DNA of 64,000 nt from Streptomyces chryseus (GTDB lineage Bacteria; Actinomycetota; Actinomycetes; Streptomycetales; Streptomycetaceae): assembly GCF_014650755.1 (NCBI RefSeq), contig NZ_BMVO01000012.1:62001-126000 (forward strand). Reading direction: 5' to 3'. Below the pieces are notes generated by a model that was given only the letters and a program-made list of their open reading frames with translations, had not been told where the DNA came from and made no database searches. The position numbers and the translations under genes are program-made. Shown here one piece after another: positions 30,472-38,235 of the stretch. Positions within the stretch are counted from its first letter, which is position 1. Each line of letters starts with the position of its first letter.

Positions 30472-31696
30472 GCTTTCCGCAGCGCCACGGCGCCGGGTGG
30501 TCATCACCGGACTCGGCGCCGTGTCACCGGTGGGGATCGGCGCGGACGTCTTCGCGGCCGCCGTCCGGGCCGGTGTCGACGGCACCGCGCCCATACAGAG
30601 CTTCGACGCGAGCGGCTTCCCGCGCCGGCGGGCGGGCGAGGTCACCGACTTCGAGCCCACCGACCACCTCAAGCGCCTCGACCCCGCGGCATGGGGCCGC
30701 AGCGGCCTGCTGGCCGCCGCGGCCGCCCGGCTCGCCGTGGCGGACGCCGAGATCGACGAGGAGCAGCTGGAGCGGGGCCGGGCCGGGGCGATCATGGGCA
30801 CCACCAGCGGTGAGTCCGCCGTCGTCCAGGAGCTCGCCGAGCAGTGGGTCGCCGGCGGGCTGGAATCCCTCGACGGCGGCCTGGCCGGACAGACCCCGGC
30901 CGCCCGGATCGCCAACGCGGTCAGCGCCGAACTGCGGCTGCACGGCGAGACCCAGACCATCCCGACAGCGTGCTCGGCCAGCAACTACGCGCTCGGGTAC
31001 GCCTACGACCTGGTGCGCAGCGGCGAGGCGGACGTGATGCTGGCGGGCGGCGCCGACGCCGTCAACCGGCTCACCCACGCCGGGTTCTACGCCCTCGGCG
31101 CCATGGCCGAGGACCTGCCCCGCCCGTTCGCCGCCGACCGCACCGGCATCCTCACCGGTGAGGGCGGCGCCGTACTCCTCCTGGAGACACTGGAGGGCGC
31201 GCGGGCGCGCGGGGCCCGCGTCTACGCCGAGATCCTCGGTTACGCCGCGAACTGCGACGCCGCCCACATGGTGCACCCCGACGCGACCAGCATCGCCGCG
31301 TGCATCCGGGCGGCCCACCGCAACGCCGGCGTCGAGCCGGAGCAGATCGACTACATCTGCGCCCACGGCACCGGCACCCCGACCAACGACACCACCGAGG
31401 TGGCGGCGGCCCGCGAGGTGTTCGGCACGCGCATCCCGCCGATCAGCTCCATCAAGTCGATGCTGGGCCACACCATGGGCGCGGCCAGCGGGTTCGGCGC
31501 CATCGCCTGCTGCAAGGCACTGGAGCAGGACTTCCTGCCGCCCACCGCGAACGTCACCGAGGCGGACCCCGTGCTCGGCGAGGGCGTGGACTGCGTACCG
31601 GGCACCGGCCGCGAGGCCCGTCTGGACATCGTGCAGAACCACGGGTTCGCGTTCGGCGGCAACAACGTCATCACCATTCTCGGGAGGGTCTCGTGA
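30464..31696 (+). CDS. Beta-ketoacyl-ACP synthase (ketosynthase, KS-alpha)
   Basis: 410 residues, FabF-like condensing enzyme. Catalytic Cys170 in TACSASN, His301 in AHGTGTPTN and His336 in GHTMGA are all present, so it should decarboxylate malonyl-ACP and condense. N-terminus VVITGLGAVSPVG is canonical. Overlaps the ACP gene by eight bases and the partner subunit by four (GTGA), the usual KS-alpha/CLF coupling. Confidence 0.93.
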   Translation: MAELSAAPRRRVVITGLGAVSPVGIGADVFAAAVRAGVDGTAPIQSFDASGFPRRRAGEVTDFEPTDHLKRLDPAAWGRSGLLAAAAARLAVADAEIDEEQLERGRAGAIMGTTSGESAVVQELAEQWVAGGLESLDGGLAGQTPAARIANAVSAELRLHGETQTIPTACSASNYALGYAYDLVRSGEADVMLAGGADAVNRLTHAGFYALGAMAEDLPRPFAADRTGILTGEGGAVLLLETLEGARARGARVYAEILGYAANCDAAHMVHPDATSIAACIRAAHRNAGVEPEQIDYICAHGTGTPTNDTTEVAAAREVFGTRIPPISSIKSMLGHTMGAASGFGAIACCKALEQDFLPPTANVTEADPVLGEGVDCVPGTGREARLDIVQNHGFAFGGNNVITILGRVS

Positions 31697-32829
31697 CCAC
31701 GGCGACCGCCACAGCGGACGCGCCCCTGACGCCTGCGGCCACCCGGCCGCTGTACGTCACCAGTGCAGGCGTCGTCTCCTCGGCCGGTCACGGCCTCGCC
31801 GCCCTCGCCGGGCTGCTGCGCCGGGGCGCCGGGCCGGCCGAGGAGCCGTCCGGCGAGGGCGCGGCGGCGTACCCGCCCCGGCCGGTACGCGCCGTCGAAG
31901 GCTTCGACGTGAAGGCGCACCTGGGGCGCAAGGGCACCAAGTACCTGGACCGGCTCACCTCCTTCGGCCTGGTGGCGTGCAAGGAGGCCATCGAGGGCAT
32001 GAACCCCGCCGAGGTCGCGGGGGACCGTACCGGCGTGGTCCTGGCGACCAACACCGGCTCCGTCTCCAGCCACAGCGGCCTGCTGTACGACACGCTGACG
32101 CTGGACAAGCCGTACCTGGTCAACCCCGGCCAGTTCCCCAATACGGTCATGAACTGCGCCGCCGGGCAGGTCGCCATCCGCAACGGTCTGCGGGGGCTCA
32201 ACGCCACCGTGGCCGGCGGTCAGAGCGCCTCGCTGCTCGCCTTCCGGCACGCGCGTCTCGCTCTCACCCTGGACCGCGCCGACCGGCTGCTGGTGGGGGG
32301 CGCCGAGGAGCTCAGTGCCCCGGCGGCGTGGGCCTGGCACCGTACCGGAGTGCTGAAGGGCGAGGCCGCGCTCGGCGAGGGCTGCGCGGTGTTCACGGTG
32401 CAGCAGGGGGCACCGGCGGACGACTCGGACGTACTGGCCGAACTGCTCGCCTGCGAGGTGCGCTTCACGCCCGACGCGCGGGACTACGCCGACGGCCTCG
32501 CGCACGTCGTCACCCGCGCCCTGGACCGCAGTGGAATCCGCCCGCAGGAGGTGGCCGTCGTCTCCCTCGGCGCCGCCCACCACCGCGGTCTGGAGCGGAT
32601 CGAGGAGCGCGGTGTGCGGACCGCGCTCGGGGGCGGCGGGCTGCCGCGCACCGTACGGGTCGCCGACGTGCTCGGCGAGACGTACAGCGCGAGCGGTGCG
32701 ATGCAGCTCGCCGCCCTGCTCGCCCTGTGGCAGGCCGAGCCGCCGGCCGGGCGGACGACCGCCCTGGTCACCTCGGTCGGCCGGGACGGCAACGCGGCCG
32801 CGATGGTGGTGCGCAGCCCGCTGCGGTGA
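31693..32829 (+). CDS. Chain-length-factor-like ketosynthase partner (inactive KS-beta)
   Basis: 378 residues from a GTG at 31693 overlapping the ketosynthase stop. It has the thiolase fold segments (TNTGSVSSHSG, MNCAAGQVAIRNGLRG), but the active-site Cys position reads VAGGQSAS, with Gln, as in chain-length factors, and the HGTGT and GHTMGA histidine motifs have decayed to SLGAAHH and SASGAMQ. So it should be the non-condensing partner that sets chain length. Its sequence is closer to reducing type II systems in that no aromatic cyclase gene is nearby; assignment to a clade needs a tree. Confidence 0.85.
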   Translation: MTTATATADAPLTPAATRPLYVTSAGVVSSAGHGLAALAGLLRRGAGPAEEPSGEGAAAYPPRPVRAVEGFDVKAHLGRKGTKYLDRLTSFGLVACKEAIEGMNPAEVAGDRTGVVLATNTGSVSSHSGLLYDTLTLDKPYLVNPGQFPNTVMNCAAGQVAIRNGLRGLNATVAGGQSASLLAFRHARLALTLDRADRLLVGGAEELSAPAAWAWHRTGVLKGEAALGEGCAVFTVQQGAPADDSDVLAELLACEVRFTPDARDYADGLAHVVTRALDRSGIRPQEVAVVSLGAAHHRGLERIEERGVRTALGGGGLPRTVRVADVLGETYSASGAMQLAALLALWQAEPPAGRTTALVTSVGRDGNAAAMVVRSPLR

Positions 32830-32844
32830 CCACCCCCAGGACAG

Positions 32845-32880
32845 CAGCGGCGCCCGTGATTCCCCCCACGGGCGCCGCTG
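32845..32880 (+). terminator. Terminator-like hairpin inside the PKS operon
   Basis: Arms CAGCGGCGCCCGTG and CACGGGCGCCGCTG, perfect 14-bp stem with an 8-base loop, followed by a T-rich stretch (CACGTTTGTTTGC). It sits 15 bases after the chain-length-factor stop and before the dehydratase genes, so it could attenuate or process the message. Confidence 0.7.
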
Positions 32881-32924
32881 CACGTTTGTTTGCCCCTCTC
32901 CACCCACGAAAGGAACACCGCGTC

Positions 32925-33329
32925 ATGAACCTGTCCTACGCCGGGCGGAGTTACCCGCCCACCGAGCCCTACGAGGTCGGCCGGGAGAAGATCCGTGAGT
33001 TCGCCCTCGCGGTCGGATCGGAGCCCGGCGACGGGCGCACCGCGCCCCCCACCTTCCCCATCGTGCTGTCGATGCACGCCGAGAAGCAGGTCGTCGACGA
33101 CCCGGACTTCGGCTTCGACTTCTCCCGCGTCGTCCACCGCGACCAGCGGTTCGAGTCGGTGCGCCCGGTGCGGTCCGGCGACCGGCTGACCGTCACCGTC
33201 GAGGTGGTCGCCGCGGACACGGTCGACGGGAACGACGTCGTGACCCTGCGCGGTCACATCCGCGAGGCGGACGGCGGAGCCCCCGTGTGCACCACGACCT
33301 CGACGCTGGTCTCGCGGGGCGAGCGATGA
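32925..33329 (+). CDS. HadA-like dehydratase subunit (hot-dog fold, non-catalytic)
   Basis: 134 residues. N-terminus resembles HadA of mycobacterial FAS-II (YEVGREKIREFALAVG; mycobacterial YEVEREKIREYAVAV), followed by TFPIVLSMHAEKQVV and FESVRPVRSGDRLTV. No catalytic Asp-His pair, as expected for the substrate-binding half of a heterodimeric 3-hydroxyacyl-ACP dehydratase. Stop overlaps the next gene by four bases. AAAGGA precedes the ATG. Confidence 0.85.
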   Translation: MNLSYAGRSYPPTEPYEVGREKIREFALAVGSEPGDGRTAPPTFPIVLSMHAEKQVVDDPDFGFDFSRVVHRDQRFESVRPVRSGDRLTVTVEVVAADTVDGNDVVTLRGHIREADGGAPVCTTTSTLVSRGER

Positions 33330-33745
33330 CGGCCACCGGCGAGACGCTTCCCCGCCGCACCTTCCGCGTCACGCGCGGCGATCTGGTGCGGTACGCCGCC
33401 GCGTCCGGCGACCACAACCCGATCCACTGGTCGGACTCCCGGGCCGCGGCCGTCGGGCTGCCCGGCGTCATCGCGCACGGGATGCTGAGCATGGGCCTGG
33501 TGGCCACGGCCGTCACCGACTGGGCGGGCGAGGGCGCGTCGGTCCGTGAGTACAGCACCCGGTTCAGCCGCCCCGTGCTGGTGCCGGACACCGACGAGGG
33601 AGTGACGCTCACCGTCGACGGCAAGGTCGCCGAGCTGCGGCCGGACGGCACGATGCGGGTCGATCTGACGGTGAGCTGCGGCGGCGCGAAGGTGCTGGCG
33701 CGGACCCGGGCCCTGCTGGTGCCGGGCGCCGTGGCGGGGACCTGA
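33326..33745 (+). CDS. HadB-like dehydratase subunit (MaoC-type, catalytic)
   Basis: 139 residues. Hot-dog hydratase with the catalytic Asp29 and His34 in GDHNPIHW, and the following LPGVIAHGMLSMGL that lines the acyl tunnel. Coupled to the HadA-like gene, it should dehydrate 3-hydroxyacyl-ACP to the trans-2-enoyl form. With no enoyl reductase in the region the double bonds should persist. Last gene of this operon; a bidirectional terminator follows. Confidence 0.88.
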   Translation: MTATGETLPRRTFRVTRGDLVRYAAASGDHNPIHWSDSRAAAVGLPGVIAHGMLSMGLVATAVTDWAGEGASVREYSTRFSRPVLVPDTDEGVTLTVDGKVAELRPDGTMRVDLTVSCGGAKVLARTRALLVPGAVAGT

Positions 33746-33768
33746 GAGGGGCCCGTACGGCACGAACG

Positions 33769-33802
33769 GACCGCCGGTCCCCGAGGGGGCCGGCGGTCCG
33801 TG
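33769..33802. terminator. Bidirectional terminator between the two facing biosynthetic operons
   Basis: CGGACCGCCGGTCCCC pairs with GGGGGCCGGCGGTCCG (one G-T pair). It serves the ACP-to-HadB operon from the left and the AfsA-to-SnoaL operon from the right. Confidence 0.75.
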
Positions 33803-33818
33803 TGCGGAGCGGGGGCGG

Positions 33819-34262
33819 TCAGGCCTGGGTGCCGGCGGCCGGCAGCTTCAGCTCGACGGCGCCTATCTGGGCGAGCAGGAACAGGTCCTGGCGGCACGCC
33901 CAGTGCTCGTGGACGAGACCGTCGTCACCGACGCGGTAGATGTGGATGTGCTCGACGTCCACCTTGTTGCCGGTGGCCTCGAAGCCGAGGAAGTTGCCGG
34001 TGTGGATGCCGGTGAACCGCACCCGGATGACGGCCTTGTCGCCGTCCGCGAAGCTGTCGATGTGGTCCCACGCGGCCTCGGAGAACACGCTGTTCATCCA
34101 GCGCGCGGTGCCGAGGTAGCCGCGGGGGCCGCCGGGGGTGCCGGGCGGGGCCTCGTAGTCGACGAAGTCCGGGGCGACGAGCTCCAGGGCGACCTTCTCG
34201 TCCAGGTCGTTGAAGATCTTGCCCATCTGCTGGGCGATCTCCAGCACGGTGGCGTTGGACAT
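33819..34262 (-). CDS. SnoaL-like NTF2-fold protein (putative cyclase or isomerase)
   Basis: 147 residues. SnoaL/ester-cyclase-like family of polyketide cyclases and ketosteroid-isomerase-like proteins: VLEIAQQMGKIFNDLDEK near the N-terminus, then WMNSVFSEAAWDHIDSFADG and DVEHIHIYRVGDDGLVHEHW, with the conserved His and Asp cluster. In this setting it could help cyclise or isomerise the polyene, or act on the AfsA-derived head group. Last gene of the leftward operon, 44 bases after the ketoreductase. AGGAAGG precedes the ATG. Confidence 0.78.
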   Translation of the reverse strand: MSNATVLEIAQQMGKIFNDLDEKVALELVAPDFVDYEAPPGTPGGPRGYLGTARWMNSVFSEAAWDHIDSFADGDKAVIRVRFTGIHTGNFLGFEATGNKVDVEHIHIYRVGDDGLVHEHWACRQDLFLLAQIGAVELKLPAAGTQA

Positions 34263-34306
34263 GGGTTTCCTTCCTTGGGAGGGGCGGTGGGGACGGTGCG
34301 GGGGGT

Positions 34307-35011
34307 TCAGTGGCCGACGCCGAGGCCGCCGGTGACCGGGATGATCCCTGCCGTGACGTACGACGCCTCCTCGCTGGCGAGGAACCGCACCACGTGGGCG
34401 ACCTCGTCGGGCCGGCCGGCCCGGAACAGGGAGGTCTGGCCGAGGACGTGCTCCCGGCGCGCGTCGGTGACGTCCTTGACCATGTCGGTCTCGATCAGGC
34501 CGGGGGAGACCATGTTGACCGTGACGTTCCGCTTGCCGACCTCACGGGCGAGCGAGCGGCCGAAACCGATCAGGCCGGCCTTGGAGGCGGCGTAGTTGGT
34601 CTGGCCCGGCGCGCCGGCCAGCGCGCTCATCGAGGTCATGAACACGACGCGGCCCCAGCGGGCCTTGAGCATGTCCGGTACGACCTCCTTGGCCACCGTG
34701 ACGCCGGACATCAGGTTGGTCTCGATCACGCTGCGGAAGTCGTCGTCCTCCATGCCGACCAGCAGCTGGTCACGCGTGATCCCGGCGTTGGAGACCAGCA
34801 CCTGGATGGGTCCGAACTGGCTTCTGGCCTCGTCGGCGGCGCGGCGTACGGAAGCGGGGTCCGTCACGTCGCAGCGGACACCGAACAGCCCCTCGGGCGG
34901 TTCGCCCGAGCGGTAGGTGACGGTGACCTTGTCGCCCTGGGCGGCGAACACCCGGGCGGTGGCGAGGCCGATGCCCCGGTTCCCGCCGGTGATGAACACG
35001 GAACGGCTCAC
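34307..35011 (-). CDS. 3-oxoacyl-ACP reductase (FabG/MabA-like ketoreductase)
   Basis: 234 residues, short-chain dehydrogenase with the NADP motif TGGNRGIG (8-15), NAG at 75-77 and catalytic Ser127, Tyr140, Lys144 (NYAASK). FabG-like ending ASYVTAGIIPVTGGLGVGH. Start GTG 35011 lies four bases after the HAD gene stop. It probably reduces the beta-keto groups of the growing chain; being sandwiched with AfsA and the phosphatase, a role on the head group is an alternative. Confidence 0.88.
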   Translation of the reverse strand: MSRSVFITGGNRGIGLATARVFAAQGDKVTVTYRSGEPPEGLFGVRCDVTDPASVRRAADEARSQFGPIQVLVSNAGITRDQLLVGMEDDDFRSVIETNLMSGVTVAKEVVPDMLKARWGRVVFMTSMSALAGAPGQTNYAASKAGLIGFGRSLAREVGKRNVTVNMVSPGLIETDMVKDVTDARREHVLGQTSLFRAGRPDEVAHVVRFLASEEASYVTAGIIPVTGGLGVGH

Positions 35012-35015
35012 GGAA

Positions 35016-35717
35016 TCAGTTCCCTTCTGCGGCGTGTGTGGCAGGTACGGCTTCCAGGGCGGGCGAGTCGCCGGCGGCGGTCAGCAGGGCGTCCAGCCGC
35101 TCGACCGCTTCGGCGGTCCCGGTGAAGTGGATCGCGGTCCAGCCGGCCGCCTCGGCCCCCGCGCAGTTGTGCGCGAGGTCGTCGACGAGCACGCACCGCC
35201 CGGCCGGCACTCCCGCCCGCTCGGCGGCGAGCGCGAACATGGCGGGCGAGGGCTTGCGGTGGCCGGCCTCGAAGGACAGGAGTACGTCGTCGAAGAGCTC
35301 GTCCGGGTCGACCATCCGGCGCCAGTGCGCGTCCCAGGTCGGCACCATGTTGGAGAGCATCCCGACGAAGGCGCCGCGGGCGCGGGCCAGGCGCAGCGCC
35401 GAGACCCAGGCGAGGTTCGTCTCGCGGCCGTCGAACCACGCGTCGGCGAGCGTCGTCAGCCGCAGGCCGCGCACGCCGTGGTCGGCGGCGAGCACCTCGG
35501 AGACCTGGTCGAGCCACTCCTCCTCGCTCACCAGCGGGGTGTCGATCGGTTCCATGATGTCGGCGGTGCCGTAGCGGGCCGTCACCTTCACCAGCGCCTC
35601 CTGCAGCGCCGCGGGCTCGATGCCCTGCCCGGCGCAGAAGGTCCCCATGGTGTGGGAGATGGGCGGGGTCAGTACCCCGCCGAAGTCGGTCCAGACGGCG
35701 AGGCGTTCAGGGCTCAC
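35016..35717 (-). CDS. HAD-superfamily hydrolase, probable phosphatase partner of AfsA-like protein
   Basis: 233 residues from a GTG at 35717 overlapping the AfsA-like stop (GTGA). Motif I is WTDFGGVLTPP, with the nucleophile Asp but Gly in place of the usual second Asp (DxDG to DFGG, as in a known HAD subgroup); motif II MLSNM, motif III HRKPSPAMF, motif IV LVDDLAHN. In A-factor and methylenomycin-furan pathways a phosphatase (MmfP is a HAD protein) removes the phosphate brought in with dihydroxyacetone phosphate. Coupling to the AfsA-like gene suggests that role here. Confidence 0.82.
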   Translation of the reverse strand: MSPERLAVWTDFGGVLTPPISHTMGTFCAGQGIEPAALQEALVKVTARYGTADIMEPIDTPLVSEEEWLDQVSEVLAADHGVRGLRLTTLADAWFDGRETNLAWVSALRLARARGAFVGMLSNMVPTWDAHWRRMVDPDELFDDVLLSFEAGHRKPSPAMFALAAERAGVPAGRCVLVDDLAHNCAGAEAAGWTAIHFTGTAEAVERLDALLTAAGDSPALEAVPATHAAEGN

Positions 35718-36706
35718 AGCTCACTCCCGGAGGCAAGGGTCACGGTGACCCGGGCGATCTCGGCGTCGCCCTGGTGGAAGCGCACCGGCACCTCGCCGCG
35801 GCCGCCGGCCGGCGCGGGCCGGGGCGCGGCGGCCCGTACCGGCTCGTCCAGTTCGGCGAAGCGCGAGAAGCGGGCCTCGAAGCCGACGGCGTACGTCGCC
35901 AGGGGGTCGTCCACGGTCAGGAGGGCCAGCTGCCGGGCAGCTTCCACCAGGGTCATGGCCGGCAGGTGGTCGTAGACGTGGTCGAACAGCGCCCGGTTGG
36001 CGAACCTCGGGGTGACCTCGGCGGCCACGCCCGACGGTGAGGTCTCGGCGTGGGACAGCACGACGTTGAGCGGGTTGCCGCGGCCCACCCGGGCGGGCTC
36101 CACCCGGGCGCCGTCGCCGGCGGCGGGGTCCTGGTCGGGGAAGTCGGAGGTGAGGGGGGCCGGTGTGCCGCGCTGGCTGTGCCGCAGCACCTCGTTCTCG
36201 TGCCGGTTGATGAAGAGCACGTCCATCTCGTGCTCGCCCACCTCGGTGTCCCCGATCCAGAAGCGCTGGGCGACCTTGCCCTTGCGGTAGCGCCCGCGCC
36301 GGGTGGGCTTCCCGATGTAGTCGGTGTCGATGCGCAGTCGCCCGGGCTCGGCGCCGACCAGCAGCTCCCCGAGCCCCGACAGGGACAGCCGGAAGGAGTC
36401 GACGATCATCATGGTGCCCTCGGACAGTCCGATGTGCGTGTGCGAACCGGCGATCGCCGCCTGCCGTCCCGATTCCAGCAGCAGCAGGGCGTCGTACAGG
36501 GCGGGCCGCTGGAGGTGGTCGCTGTAGTAGCCGTGGATCAGCGGCAGCTGCACCGCCGCGCGCACCTTCTTGAGGGCCAGCGGGAGGATGTCCGTGACGA
36601 AGACCTCGGACACCGCGGCCCGGTGCACCAGCGAGCGGTCGACGGTGCGGCCGTAACTGAGCTCGACGGTTGCCGAAGGAATCTCCGGGGCCGTTTGTGT
36701 TGTCAT
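35714..36706 (-). CDS. AfsA-family protein (gamma-butyrolactone/furan-type acyltransferase)
   Basis: 330 residues with two hot-dog repeats of the A-factor biosynthesis family: the first around VFVTDILPLALKKVRAAVQ and the second around NRALFDHVYDHLPAMTLVEA. AfsA condenses a beta-ketoacyl-ACP with dihydroxyacetone phosphate, giving a butenolide phosphate. It is the first gene of the leftward operon AfsA, HAD, KR, SnoaL. ATG 36706 has AAAGGA. Butyrolactone-signal AfsA genes normally sit beside a TetR receptor; here none is seen, while a full reducing PKS is, so it may make the end product rather than a regulator. Confidence 0.85.
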   Translation of the reverse strand: MTTQTAPEIPSATVELSYGRTVDRSLVHRAAVSEVFVTDILPLALKKVRAAVQLPLIHGYYSDHLQRPALYDALLLLESGRQAAIAGSHTHIGLSEGTMMIVDSFRLSLSGLGELLVGAEPGRLRIDTDYIGKPTRRGRYRKGKVAQRFWIGDTEVGEHEMDVLFINRHENEVLRHSQRGTPAPLTSDFPDQDPAAGDGARVEPARVGRGNPLNVVLSHAETSPSGVAAEVTPRFANRALFDHVYDHLPAMTLVEAARQLALLTVDDPLATYAVGFEARFSRFAELDEPVRAAAPRPAPAGGRGEVPVRFHQGDAEIARVTVTLASGSEL

Positions 36707-36726
36707 ACCTGTTCCTTTGGAATCGG

Positions 36727-36736
36727 GTACCGGTAC
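36727..36736. promoter_or_regulatory. Short palindrome upstream of the AfsA-like gene
   Basis: GTACCGGTAC, a perfect 10-bp palindrome 21 bases before the AfsA-like start in the 144-base divergent gap with the MerR-like gene. Possible operator for that regulator; short palindromes can occur by chance. Confidence 0.3.
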
Positions 36737-36850
36737 GAAGACCCTCGCAGCTACGGATGAAGCCGTGGTCGAGCGCGAATTCAAGCGCGATAAAAGAAGG
36801 GAATTGGCAGGAGGGCCGGGAGGGTTGTTGCGGCCGGTTATGCTCGGGGG

Positions 36851-37492
36851 ATGCGTATTGGAGAGCTGGCGCGGCGTACCGGAGTTCCGGTTCCGACCAT
36901 CAAGTACTACCTGCGGGAGGGCCTGCTGCCGGCAGGTGAGCGCACCAGCCCGAACCAGGTGCAGTACGCGGACGCGCACGTACGCAGGCTGAAGCTCATC
37001 CGCGCCATGCTGGAGGTCGGCGGGCTGTCCATCGTGGCCGCCCGCGACGTGCTCGCCGAGGTCGACTCCCCGGCCCGTTCGGTCCACGGCATGCTCGGCG
37101 CCGCCCAGTCGGCGGTCACCAGGATCGCGACGGTCCGCGGCACCGACGAGGAGCGGCAGAAGGCGGAGCGCGAGGTGTCCGAACTGGTGCGGCGGCACGG
37201 CTGGTCGGCCAAGCCGGAGAACCCGGGATGGCGGGCGCTGGTCCAGATCGTCATGACGTACCGGGACCTGGAGCGCGGCGACCTGCTCGACCTGCTCGAC
37301 GGGTACGCCGAGGCCGCCGGCGGTCTGGCCACCGCCGAACTGGCCGCCCTGGCGAAGGTGCCCAGCGTCGACGGCAAGGTGGAGAGCGCGGTGCTCGGTA
37401 CGGTCCTGGGGGACACCGCGATGGCGGCGCTGCGCCGGATCGCCCAGGAGGACGCCTCGCACCGGATCCAGCGCCGGCCGCACTCCGCCTAG
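36851..37492 (+). CDS. MerR-family regulator, cluster copy 1
   Basis: 213 residues. N-terminal winged helix-turn-helix IGELARRTGVPVPTIKYYLR followed by EGLLPAGERTSPNQVQY, a good MerR match, then a coiled region and a C-terminal effector-like domain with NPGWRALVQIVMTYRDLERGD and VLGDTAMAALRRIA. It is divergent from the AfsA operon. No metal-binding cysteines, so a small organic ligand is likely. It has a paralogue at the right end of the island. Confidence 0.85.
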   Translation: MRIGELARRTGVPVPTIKYYLREGLLPAGERTSPNQVQYADAHVRRLKLIRAMLEVGGLSIVAARDVLAEVDSPARSVHGMLGAAQSAVTRIATVRGTDEERQKAEREVSELVRRHGWSAKPENPGWRALVQIVMTYRDLERGDLLDLLDGYAEAAGGLATAELAALAKVPSVDGKVESAVLGTVLGDTAMAALRRIAQEDASHRIQRRPHSA

Positions 37493-37540
37493 CGGGCCGG
37501 CCGCACGCCGCTCGGCCCGCCCGCTCCGGGACCGGCGGGC

Positions 37541-38170
37541 TCAGCCGATGTACGCCGTGCGGGCCACCGGCGCCAGGTGGTGCACCCGGGCCGGCGGCAG
37601 GTTGCCCAGGACCGTCTCGGTGGCGAAGGAGTGACCGCGCAGGGTCCGGCCCACGACGGACTGGACCGCGAGCGTGCGTTCGCGCGCCGCGCCGGTGGTG
37701 AACGCCCGGCGTAAGCGCGGGACTCCGGCGTACGCGAAGAACGACAGCGTGCCGCCGGGGCGCAGCGCGCCGAGGAGCCGGTCGAAGATGTCCTGCGCGG
37801 TCCCGGCGTCGAAGTTCGCGAACGGCAGACCGCACACGATCGTGTCGTACGAGCCGAGTTCGTGCTCCTGCACGAGGCCGGTCAGCAGGCGCAGCCGCCG
37901 CTCGTGCCCGTAGGCGCGGGCCAGCATGGCGGCGAACCGGGGGTTCGCCTCGACGAGGTCGAGGGTGTCCAGCCGGCCGAGCGCGGCGGTGATGTGCCGG
38001 GTGACGGCGCCCGTCCCCGGCCCGACCTCCAGCACCGCGCGCGGCCGGTCGGGGGAGGACACCACGTGGCGGGTCAGCGCTCTGGCGAGCTGCGGGCTGC
38101 TGGGGGCGATGGCTCCCGTGTCCCGGCGGGTCCGGGCGAACTCCCGGAAGAACAGCGTCACGTCCGTCAT
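37541..38170 (-). CDS. SAM-dependent methyltransferase (PmtA-like), with a TTA codon
   Basis: 209 residues. Resembles the phospholipid N-methyltransferase/rRNA adenine dimethylase-like group: FFREFARTRRDTGAIAPSSP, SAM motif VLEVGPGTGAVTRHI, LVEANPRFA and TIVCGLPFANF. Start ATG 38170 with AGGAGAGG. Codon 153 is TTA (37712-37714), the rare leucine codon read by the bldA tRNA, so translation may be growth-phase dependent. Substrate unknown: it could methylate the cluster product or a lipid. Divergent from the DedA gene across an operator-like repeat. Confidence 0.78.
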   Translation of the reverse strand: MTDVTLFFREFARTRRDTGAIAPSSPQLARALTRHVVSSPDRPRAVLEVGPGTGAVTRHITAALGRLDTLDLVEANPRFAAMLARAYGHERRLRLLTGLVQEHELGSYDTIVCGLPFANFDAGTAQDIFDRLLGALRPGGTLSFFAYAGVPRLRRAFTTGAARERTLAVQSVVGRTLRGHSFATETVLGNLPPARVHHLAPVARTAYIG

Positions 38171-38235
38171 GGCCTCTCCTGTGTCCTGGGCCGCGCCCCT
38201 GGTGCGACACCGCGGTGTCGCTGACAACCAGAGAT

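Noticed and set aside
28927-30984. N-terminal Ser-rich extension of the malonyltransferase frame
   Set aside because: It runs antisense through the ACP and ketosynthase genes; the protein clearly begins at ATG 29925 with LIFPGQGAQQPGMG close behind.
30196-33745. Classical aromatic type II PKS (actinorhodin-like)
   Set aside because: No aromatase, no dimeric cyclase and no C9 ketoreductase are present, while a dehydratase pair is; a reducing, polyene-type system fits better.
35714-36706. AfsA-like gene as an ordinary butyrolactone signal synthase
   Set aside because: Not excluded, but no TetR-type receptor gene is adjacent and the gene is coupled to HAD and KR genes inside a PKS island; kept as an alternative only.
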